DNA from: Myxococcota bacterium
GTDB taxonomy: Bacteria > Myxococcota > UBA727 > JAHDBA01
Assembly (NCBI GenBank): GCA_020630615.1
Contig: JAHDBA010000002.1
Coordinates: 1 to 36,826, forward strand
Reading direction: 5' to 3'
DNA length: 36,826 bases
Of this stretch, positions 25,453-33,073 are shown one piece after another (position 1 is the first letter of the stretch; every line of letters starts with the position of its first letter). Under the pieces are notes generated by a model. The model was not told the DNA's origin, did no database searches, and worked only from the letters and a program-made list of their open reading frames with translations. Made by a program: the position numbers and the translations under genes.

Positions 25453-27554
25453 TTAAACTCCAAGTATCTTTTCCATTGTTGTTCCTCTTAACTTTGGTCT
25501 CGTGCTCGACACAACCGACACCAAAACCAGTTCCGAACTCGGCAAAGTTACGAGATGTCAAAAACGAAAACGAAAATCTCAAAAGACATGTTGCAACAGG
25601 AATTACAATTGAAAACAATATCAGTCTTCATCATGATCAAAGTCGTCTAAACCAAAAAGCCATTCAACAAAAAGACGACATAATTGACCAGAAAGAGCTA
25701 CAAAAGAGCCATGAGATTCGTTTACAGAATGCCATTGATTATGCGTTGAATCGAGAGTTTGGTGATGGTGTCGATGCAGGTATTGCAGTTGGAGTTGCAA
25801 ATCGATTTGCACAGGTACAGAGCTATAAAGGCTTGGCCAACTTTGAATCGGGTCATAAGGTTGATGCACAGACAAGTTTCCGCCTGGCGTCGATTACTAA
25901 AATCATGACAGCGTTGATGGTAAAGCAAGATATTGATGCCGGTGAATACACTCTTGATACCAACATACGTACATTGTACCCGAGCTTTCCACAGAAAAAG
26001 TATGAGGTGAAAGTTGGAGATCTTTTAAGTCATCTCTCTGGCATCTCGGGTTATCGGAATTGTGCCAAGGAATGTTTTTTCAAAAAGCATTACAACACAA
26101 AGCAATCGATCAAAGTGTTTTCAGGTTGGCCCCTTAGCGAAAAACCGCGTAGCAAATACATTTATACCAGTTACGGCTTTAACCTTTTAGGCGCAGCACT
26201 CGAATCGCACCATCAAAAGTCTTTTGATGACCTTCTTAAAGAACGACTCTTTAAAACAAGTGATACACATCATATATTTGTTGAGTATACACAGGATAGA
26301 TCAAGGGATTGGGCCCAAGGCTATTATCGTGCGGGAGATCAGCTTCGAAAGTCGAAGAAGGTTGATATTTCCAGTCGTTTCGCCGGTGGCGGGACGCGTG
26401 GAACGTTACCCGAGCTCTTGAACTTCGGCAAAGCAATTCTCGATGAGACCTTTGTTTCGAGAAGGTCACTTTTTGAAATGTGGAAACCTCAGTTTACCAA
26501 CACGGGAGCGCCCACGGATTATGGACTTGGTTTTGCCAGTTATCCTTACGGAGGAATTTGGGTTGTCGGCCATGCCGGAGGTCAACCTGAGGTGTCATCA
26601 CTCCTACTCATGATTCCTCAATACCATAGTGTCATCGCGATTCTTAGAAATGTAGAAGGCGACGTAAAAAGTGTGGGGAACGTAGCGCGTTCAATTATGG
26701 ATTACCTTTACCGCAACTCAAGACCAAACCTAAAATACATCTCTGCCGACTCACATCGCAACCTACAGGTTGCCGCTGCACAGCGCGTGTATTCGTATGG
26801 AAAAGCACTTTCAGGTCTGAATGCTGGGTCATGGGTCCATGATGAAAGGCAAGACCCAACTCAAATTCTAGGCTTGTATCGCGAGACGATCGCACACGTC
26901 CATCCGCAATCATGCTTGAGTGAAAAAGAATCTTTGCCCGAGTGCATGGGTTTTCGCGCTAAACTCAATTATTTGTTGGGACAACCTACAGGATATGTCA
27001 TTCAAAACTTAGGCATAGGGATAGCTGCCAATAGGCCTTCAAGTTTTGATGATGATAACTTTGGACATTGGCTAGTGAAGAATCACGAACTCGGATTGGA
27101 GTCCATAGAACTATCGGATGAAGACCTTCGACTTTTTGAAAGCTCTGCACCCAGTACCTGTGAAAAAAGTATAAAAGTAATCGAGGCAAAAATAGGTTTG
27201 AATAACACCATGATATACCCTTCTGTTGAGAAAAAATGTGAACCCTATCTCAATGAGCTGCTTCGGAATGACCTAAAGACCTACGATAAAGTTCTATCGT
27301 CATTGTCGACGATAGAGCCCTTCACACAATCACTATGGCTACACCAAATTCTGAATGCGTATCGTGTGGGGCGGGAGAAACATGCGAAGACTCAGCTTCG
27401 CCGCTATCTTGAACATCAAAAACCAAAATACCCTAAACTTCTTAAGCGCCGCGCAAAAACTATTTTGAGTCACTATGGGACTTCAAAAAAGTCCCGAAAG
27501 CGCTTTGAAGTTCGTTTCACGACTGATTTAGCTGCGTTGTTGGGTGTGTTGTGA
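25449..27554 (+). CDS. LACTB-like serine hydrolase, lipoprotein
   Basis: A 701-residue serine hydrolase of the class C beta-lactamase/PBP4* fold, subfamily similar to LACTB. The lipoprotein signal ends at L-V-S-C19. Residues about 95-410 are the catalytic domain: S148-I-T-K151 (S-x-x-K), Y239-T-S-Y-G in place of Y-x-N, L-L-S-H-L-S-G-I, and H375-A-G-G as the third motif. Replacing the Asn of Y-x-N resembles the YST of LACTB, a protease rather than a beta-lactamase. Residues about 430-701 have no domain I recognise and are mostly helical. The protein is presumably anchored in the envelope and acts on peptides or peptidoglycan. It is coupled to the SGNH hydrolase gene and may share a substrate, for example acetylated wall material. 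Confidence 0.82.
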   Translation: MIKLQVSFPLLFLLTLVSCSTQPTPKPVPNSAKLRDVKNENENLKRHVATGITIENNISLHHDQSRLNQKAIQQKDDIIDQKELQKSHEIRLQNAIDYALNREFGDGVDAGIAVGVANRFAQVQSYKGLANFESGHKVDAQTSFRLASITKIMTALMVKQDIDAGEYTLDTNIRTLYPSFPQKKYEVKVGDLLSHLSGISGYRNCAKECFFKKHYNTKQSIKVFSGWPLSEKPRSKYIYTSYGFNLLGAALESHHQKSFDDLLKERLFKTSDTHHIFVEYTQDRSRDWAQGYYRAGDQLRKSKKVDISSRFAGGGTRGTLPELLNFGKAILDETFVSRRSLFEMWKPQFTNTGAPTDYGLGFASYPYGGIWVVGHAGGQPEVSSLLLMIPQYHSVIAILRNVEGDVKSVGNVARSIMDYLYRNSRPNLKYISADSHRNLQVAAAQRVYSYGKALSGLNAGSWVHDERQDPTQILGLYRETIAHVHPQSCLSEKESLPECMGFRAKLNYLLGQPTGYVIQNLGIGIAANRPSSFDDDNFGHWLVKNHELGLESIELSDEDLRLFESSAPSTCEKSIKVIEAKIGLNNTMIYPSVEKKCEPYLNELLRNDLKTYDKVLSSLSTIEPFTQSLWLHQILNAYRVGREKHAKTQLRRYLEHQKPKYPKLLKRRAKTILSHYGTSKKSRKRFEVRFTTDLAALLGVL

Positions 27555-27661
27555 AAGTTGTGATCTCACGGGTCAAAAAGTTGAGTTTCTCAGTTTAAGC
27601 AAGAACAATACAGGAAGACAATATTGCTATTTCCCTTGCCGAAGTAGGTTTGAGGCTCGTC

Positions 27662-30600
27662 ATGATTTCACCTTTTTCAGCTCCGAAGAGACGCTCAAAA
27701 CGCGAAGCGGTGAAAAATCGAAAACCACTTGTTCCAAGGGGGAAGAGAAATGACGGAACTCTTTGTTCCTTGCCACCGGCAGCATATCGAAGGCGTCGAG
27801 CACGCCAAGAAGCGAAACCGACAGAATATGATCCCAACGCGAGTCATGTGAACTTACCTTTGATTCGTGGTGTTTCATTTGAAGATTCAGATTCGGCACA
27901 CGATGCTGGTGAGTATCGTAGCTCTCAACTCCATAGTTCAAATCATACTACAAACAACACCTCAAACAGTACTTCGAGAAAGCGGACACACTCAAACTCC
28001 CCTCTTTTATATACGAGCAAAGTCAAAAAATTGGATGATGATGGTGTCAACGCGTCTTCCGATACGAATGGTGCCGCAGAGGCATCATCTCTTTCGGCGA
28101 ACACAACTTCGAAGAGATCCGGTCTTCCCCGCGGAGGGTGGTTTGGGCTCTCTCGCGTATTCCGCAGACAGGATTTATCGAGTGATAGAAAGCTTGCGGA
28201 AGACTATCCAAGAGAAAGAACCACCAATCAAAACCTTAACAATGGCCGTGGGCGAAAACACGCTCGGAAAAGGACTCGACTCGCACCGACTTTAGAGCTC
28301 GAACTTTTGGGTGTTGCGTTGATTTTCTCAGCATTGTTGGTTTTGATTGCACTGATATCCTATTCCCCTCTCAGTGCACTGACCAAAGCCTCGATGTCGA
28401 TTGATGAAATCGTAATGTGGAAGGCGGCAAATTGGGCCGGTCCTTTTGGTCATCGTTGTGCAGAGTCTCTGACGCATGCCTTGGGGCTTATCGCTTTTTG
28501 GATCCCGCTAGCAATATTTTATGCAGGTGCTCTATGTGTCGGTGCACGCATTCCAATTCCTCGAAGTCATCATGTCGCAGGCATTGTGATGGTGGTGGTC
28601 TCATGTGCAGCATATTTAGAAATCTTGCTGGGAGATGCATTGCTCTACCCCGCTGCTGGGGCGGTGGGACTTGCATGGAAAATCGTATTTGTACCCCTTA
28701 TCGCTAGCACGGGAGTTCTTCTCCTTACCTCAACATTGGTTGTAGCGGGTTTGATGGTATTTTTTGAACTCCGACTTCGTGAGCTTCTTGCATCCATTAT
28801 GTCTCTACCGAATCTTTTGCGCTCCAATGCTAAGGTGCGTTCAAAAAGAGCAAAATCAAGACCGGGTAGTAAAGTGAGCTGGCAAGAACTGGCAGAGAGT
28901 TATGAGAACGAGAGCAACGAGCTTGAAGATTCTGCTAAACCAAATATTCAACCAAGTATGTTAAGCAAAGCGTCCAGCCCTGGAAAAGGGTTGAGTTCAA
29001 ATTTGCATAGTGGTCTGACTCAAAATGATTATGATTTCTGGCGTGTTGGTGCACCAGCCCCTATCGCCTCTAGGATCCCAAGTGTTGCAGGGATGGTCGT
29101 GCGCTCAAGTGAGATTCCATCACAATCGTCACTTATCGCTTCGAAAAATCTTGGTATTAAAGAATCACAGCGTAGCGAAGAATCGAACGAACGCTCTGGA
29201 ATTCGTTCTTACAAATCCGCGACGGAAATTCCGATCGAAGTCGATTCTCAAATCTCAAATTTAAAGAAGAGTCGATCAACCAAGGATACCTCTTCGTTTC
29301 TACCACAGTTAGGTGAAGAGCAAAAGACACGCAATATTACGATGGTTGATGAAGCCATTGCGGACAAGATGGAGGTAGAGGCTTTTAAGGTTATAGAGCA
29401 AGAAGAGATTGCCGTTGAGATCGACGATCGTAAAGTGAAGCGTTCTCGCAATCGAAAGTATCTATACCCTCCACTTAAGCTCTTGGATTACGATGCTCCT
29501 GACCGAAAACCTGTCGATCGTGAAGCCTTAGAGCGTCAAGCAGACAAACTGATTCGTAAGTTTGCAGATTTTGGCATCAAGGGCAAGGTTCGAGAGGTAC
29601 GACCCGGGCCGGTCGTGACAACTTATGAGTTTGTTCCTGCGCCCGGTATTAAGGTCTCAAAGATAGCATCACTTGCAGATGACATTGCAATGGCGATGGA
29701 AGCAGTTCACGTTCGCATCGTTGCTCCAATTCCAGGTAAAGGCGCTGTTGGTATTGAAATTCCGAATGAGCGTCGGGAAACAGTTTTTCTAAAAGAGATT
29801 ATCGCAGACAAGAGCTTTCAAAAAAGTGATGAACGTCTTTTGATGGCTTTAGGGAAAGACAAAGAGGGAAAATCCTATTCCGCAAACCTTGGTGAAATGC
29901 CTCATGTCCTAATCTCTGGGACAACAGGTTCGGGTAAGTCCGTCAGTGTGAACGCGATGATTTGTTCGATTCTCTATCAATCAACACCCGAGGAAGTTAA
30001 ATTCTTAATGATTGATCCAAAAATGTTGGAGCTTTCAATTTATGAGGGCATTCCACATCTATTGTTACCACCAATCATCGACTCGAAAAAAGCGTCCTAT
30101 GCACTTCAATGGGCTGTTGGCGAAATGGAAAGGCGCTACAAGGCAATGTCAGAGGCTGGCGTCAGAGACTTAAAAGGGTTCAATAAAGTCATCACCCAAA
30201 TGCGGGCGGGTAAGCATCCGACCGGTAAAAAACCTCCGATGACCGATCAAGGTCGGCCCTATGATAAATTGCCCTACATTGTGATTGTGATTGATGAATA
30301 CGCAGACCTTTTGTCGATTGCGGGCAAAGAAGTCGAAGGCTATGTCATGCGACTTGCGCAAAAGGCACGTGCCGCAGGTATTCACGTGATGCTAGCAACA
30401 CAGCGTCCATCGGTTGATGTTATTACCGGCGTGATCAAAGCAAACTTCCCGGTGCGGATGGGCTTTCGTCTTGCGTCGTCACACGATTCAAAAACGATTA
30501 TCAACCGGCCTGGTGCAGAAAAACTTTTGGGACGCGGTGATATGTTGATCATGCCTCCCGGCACGTCGAATGTTGAGCGTGTGCACGGTGCCTATATTTC

Positions 30601-30907
30601 AGAAAAGGAGATCGATCGTATTGTTGATCATCTGAAAACTCAAGGGTCACCCGATTACGACATGTCGATACTTGAGCCACCCGCATCTGAGGCAGAGGAG
30701 GATGATGGCGAAAGACCCCAAGATGCGAAATTTGGGGAAGCGGTTGATCTCGTTCGTCAACATCAAAAATGCTCAACATCGTGGCTGCAACGAAAACTGA
30801 TGATTGGTTACAATCGTGCTGCAAGAATGGTTGATGCTTTGGAGCGAGAAGGTATTGTTGGTCCACAGCAGAATGCAAAAGGCGATCGCGAGATCTTTGT
30901 GCGTTAA
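27662..30907 (+). CDS. ftsK: FtsK/SpoIIIE DNA translocase
   Basis: A 1081-residue double-stranded DNA pump that clears and segregates chromosome termini at the division septum. Residues about 1-210 are a basic, Ser/Asn-rich hydrophilic extension. Several transmembrane helices lie between about 213 and 380. A variable linker runs to about 600. The alpha/beta motor contains Walker A G753-T-T-G-S-G-K759-S and Walker B I-V-I-D878-E879. The FtsK-typical Q-R-P-S-V-D-V-I-T-G and the C-terminal winged-helix gamma domain (about 1028-1081, reading KOPS-like sites) are present. The ATG at 27662 has GAGG seven bases upstream; a TTG at 27650 is less likely. FtsK usually begins its membrane helices near residue 20-50, so the N-terminal extension is unusual. 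The gene is 107 bases after the LACTB-like gene with no visible terminator between. Confidence 0.94.
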   Translation: MISPFSAPKRRSKREAVKNRKPLVPRGKRNDGTLCSLPPAAYRRRRARQEAKPTEYDPNASHVNLPLIRGVSFEDSDSAHDAGEYRSSQLHSSNHTTNNTSNSTSRKRTHSNSPLLYTSKVKKLDDDGVNASSDTNGAAEASSLSANTTSKRSGLPRGGWFGLSRVFRRQDLSSDRKLAEDYPRERTTNQNLNNGRGRKHARKRTRLAPTLELELLGVALIFSALLVLIALISYSPLSALTKASMSIDEIVMWKAANWAGPFGHRCAESLTHALGLIAFWIPLAIFYAGALCVGARIPIPRSHHVAGIVMVVVSCAAYLEILLGDALLYPAAGAVGLAWKIVFVPLIASTGVLLLTSTLVVAGLMVFFELRLRELLASIMSLPNLLRSNAKVRSKRAKSRPGSKVSWQELAESYENESNELEDSAKPNIQPSMLSKASSPGKGLSSNLHSGLTQNDYDFWRVGAPAPIASRIPSVAGMVVRSSEIPSQSSLIASKNLGIKESQRSEESNERSGIRSYKSATEIPIEVDSQISNLKKSRSTKDTSSFLPQLGEEQKTRNITMVDEAIADKMEVEAFKVIEQEEIAVEIDDRKVKRSRNRKYLYPPLKLLDYDAPDRKPVDREALERQADKLIRKFADFGIKGKVREVRPGPVVTTYEFVPAPGIKVSKIASLADDIAMAMEAVHVRIVAPIPGKGAVGIEIPNERRETVFLKEIIADKSFQKSDERLLMALGKDKEGKSYSANLGEMPHVLISGTTGSGKSVSVNAMICSILYQSTPEEVKFLMIDPKMLELSIYEGIPHLLLPPIIDSKKASYALQWAVGEMERRYKAMSEAGVRDLKGFNKVITQMRAGKHPTGKKPPMTDQGRPYDKLPYIVIVIDEYADLLSIAGKEVEGYVMRLAQKARAAGIHVMLATQRPSVDVITGVIKANFPVRMGFRLASSHDSKTIINRPGAEKLLGRGDMLIMPPGTSNVERVHGAYISEKEIDRIVDHLKTQGSPDYDMSILEPPASEAEEDDGERPQDAKFGEAVDLVRQHQKCSTSWLQRKLMIGYNRAARMVDALEREGIVGPQQNAKGDREIFVR

Positions 30908-31066
30908 AAACTTACATCATTATTCTTTGCTTCACTGAGATAACGCCTTGCAAAAAATAGGGCAAAAATGGGATTGACGTCCCGTTGTGATACGAACTTT
31001 GTTCTACGAGTGATCGATACAAGACTTAAGGTTACACTATGTATGTCACTGTAGAGGTTGAGTCCA

Positions 31067-32245
31067 ATGAAGAGCACAAAGAACATAACATCAATACTAA
31101 CGACGTTAGCACTTTTCACTGGATGCACTGCGGACCTCAATTCAATCTCTGCCGAAGATCGACGCGGGAGTGAAGGTTTTCAATTTGAAGAACTTGATTC
31201 TACCCTAGAGACCGCGTCGACTACCAACGACAGTGATGAAAACTTTGATGAGAACGACGAGGGAGCAGCTTCTCAAATTGATAGTGACTTAGAGATATAT
31301 TTAGATTCACAATGCCCAGAAAATGATTCTACGGTAGCACAGCAATCATCATGTTTGGCTCAGTCCTTTTGTAGCTTTGACAACATCGATAGTATCCTTG
31401 AGCCTGCGGACTGTGATGCACTTGTGGCTCTATACGAAAACACCAATGGTAGTGCCTGGCTTGATTCTTCCAACTGGTTTCAAAAGTCTGATATTTCCTC
31501 CTGGTTTGGAGTTGAGGTCCAGTACAAGCATGTTGTGTCACTCGTGCTTCCTAACAATAACTTGGTAGGCTCCATTCCAGACCGCGTCGGCAATTTTTCT
31601 TCTTTGGATGTTCTTGATTTGAGCGGGAATATGCTTTCCGGAGAAGTGCCCGATAACCTAAGAGACATTTCAGCACTGGATACGTGCACACTCTTTTCAG
31701 ATCAAGGCAATGGTTGCTTTGAAGCAGAAACAATCGGGGTGAGTTTATGGCTTGATGAGAACTGCGCTGGTTGGGACGACGGCTGTGTTAGCGTTTGTGG
31801 CGATGGCGTGCACAGTGAGGATGAGTTTTGTGATGATGGTAATGTCGATAACGATGATGGTTGCAGTGCGCAGTGTACCCCGGAGATTTCAAGCAGTAGC
31901 GTTCAAGGGAATGGTGTCTGCGAGCTTGATGAATGTGTTGGTGTCGCTTCCGCAAGCTGCAACATTGCAAACTCGGATTGTGGAGTAAACAGTGGTGTCA
32001 CAACCCTGTATCATCATGACCAAGCACCATTATGGATTATCGAGTGGGGTATCGGCTTACAAACACTCCCTGAGCTTACTCTTCTTAATTCACATCAAAC
32101 GAATGCAGAAATTATGAGTATTGAGTTCAACTCCGATTCCGCAGCAACAATCAATATTTCTCACTCCGATTTTGGTGTAGGAGCATCGTTTGTTCAGGTG
32201 CAGATTGGTGATGGTGCGCCATTTATATTGGGTTCGAGTCACTAA
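31067..32245 (+). CDS. Lipoprotein with one LRR module and Cys-rich repeat
   Basis: A 392-residue lipoprotein with signal ending F-T-G-C. After an acidic linker (residues about 40-90) comes one LRR module with the same layout as those of the giant pilin-like protein: C-D-A-L-V-A-L-Y-E-N-T-N-G, a W-F-Q and W-F-G-V cap, L-V-G-S-I-P and L-S-G-E-V-P repeats, then a C-A-G-W cap. One DUF4215-like C-G-D-G ... F-C-D-D-G-N repeat follows (about 250-280), then a G-N-G-V-C-x-x-D-E-C ... D-C-G motif and a C-terminal beta-type domain of about 90 residues. The function is unknown; it probably has surface or periplasmic protein-binding. AGAGG lies about nine bases before this ATG, which is preferred over an in-frame TTG at 31058. 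It is followed after 79 bases by a related lipoprotein gene. Confidence 0.8.
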   Translation: MKSTKNITSILTTLALFTGCTADLNSISAEDRRGSEGFQFEELDSTLETASTTNDSDENFDENDEGAASQIDSDLEIYLDSQCPENDSTVAQQSSCLAQSFCSFDNIDSILEPADCDALVALYENTNGSAWLDSSNWFQKSDISSWFGVEVQYKHVVSLVLPNNNLVGSIPDRVGNFSSLDVLDLSGNMLSGEVPDNLRDISALDTCTLFSDQGNGCFEAETIGVSLWLDENCAGWDDGCVSVCGDGVHSEDEFCDDGNVDNDDGCSAQCTPEISSSSVQGNGVCELDECVGVASASCNIANSDCGVNSGVTTLYHHDQAPLWIIEWGIGLQTLPELTLLNSHQTNAEIMSIEFNSDSAATINISHSDFGVGASFVQVQIGDGAPFILGSSH

Positions 32246-32324
32246 AGATTCTATCGAAAGTATATCTTCATATTTTGATAGAGATCTCACTAAAGTCTCT
32301 TGCTCGAAAGGCGATAGTGTTTTC

Positions 32325-33008
32325 ATGCATCTTAAAATCAGACCCACCCCTTATTGTGCTTTTGCTCTCGTGTTCTCGCTCCTGACAAGTGGTTGTGATG
32401 GTATTGATGTAAATGTCATTCAAGACATTGACAACAGTCGTACAGACCTTGAGCTCGCAAACTATGTCACACCTGACGATGAAATGGCTGCCACGAACAT
32501 CGGTGAAGAGCCTAGTGGTGTCGATACTGTTGACGAAAATTGTGGTGATGGTGTTTTACAAAACAATGAGTTGTGTGACGTAGACCAAAGTTTAGGGGCA
32601 ACACAGTGTTCTGAAACTTGCGATGAACTCTCCGAATATTCTGCTAACGTGGGGGATCGCATTTGTGATGCTGATGAATGCATGTGCTTTGGTGGAGAGT
32701 GCGATAACCCGAACTGCATGTCAGCGCCGGAAGACTGTGGTGTTGCTGCCAACTTTAACGGTTTTATCACGATCGAAAACATTGACGAGAGCTCCTATTT
32801 GCTGAATTGGGGAGCCTCCCAACCCGAAGCACCTCGTGTCGATTACATAATGAGCAATAATGTCGAGCTCACACCGCTTGCGCCAACACTCCTGCCCGCT
32901 GGAGATTCGCTCATATCGTTTACAGCGCATACAAGCGATAACCAAGATGGATTCGTACGTGTTATCGTGAATGAAATTGATTCGGTGACGATACGTGTTC
33001 GCCCATAA
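32325..33008 (+). CDS. Lipoprotein with Cys-rich motifs, paralogous to the preceding gene
   Basis: A 227-residue lipoprotein with signal ending L-T-S-G-C24, followed by Asp at +2. After an acidic linker it has a degenerate DUF4215-like repeat (C-G-D-G-V-L-Q-N-N-E-L-C-D), then G-D-R-I-C-D-A-D-E-C ... E-D-C-G and a C-terminal beta-type domain of about 90 residues ending R-V-R-P. The order of repeat, D-E-C motif and end domain matches the last half of the previous gene, so they are diverged paralogues; this one lacks the LRR module. The start at 32325 is chosen because it gives the lipoprotein signal; 45 in-frame codons upstream are non-signal-like and overlap the previous gene. A hairpin follows at 33012-33034. 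Confidence 0.78.
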   Translation: MHLKIRPTPYCAFALVFSLLTSGCDGIDVNVIQDIDNSRTDLELANYVTPDDEMAATNIGEEPSGVDTVDENCGDGVLQNNELCDVDQSLGATQCSETCDELSEYSANVGDRICDADECMCFGGECDNPNCMSAPEDCGVAANFNGFITIENIDESSYLLNWGASQPEAPRVDYIMSNNVELTPLAPTLLPAGDSLISFTAHTSDNQDGFVRVIVNEIDSVTIRVRP

Positions 33009-33011
33009 AGA

Positions 33012-33034
33012 AACACCACCTTAAAGGTGGTGTT
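33012..33034. terminator. Hairpin terminator between converging genes
   Basis: A 9-bp perfect stem (33012-33020 with 33026-33034), extendable by A-T pairs, sits directly after the lipoprotein stop and 40 bases from the end of the minus-strand iron-sulfur protein gene. Flanking T-rich sequence is modest on both strands, so it could serve either. Confidence 0.65.
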
Positions 33035-33073
33035 GTTCTTGCGATATGTTGTGCATATCAAGCCAGGTTTAGT

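Noticed and set aside
27867..28295. A 142-codon plus-strand frame inside the FtsK N-terminal extension
   Set aside because: It overlaps FtsK in another frame, has no ribosome-binding site or domain, and does not explain the membrane helices that follow.
32190..32324. In-frame codons upstream of the second lipoprotein start
   Set aside because: They overlap the end of the previous gene and would bury the lipoprotein signal about 45 residues inside the protein.
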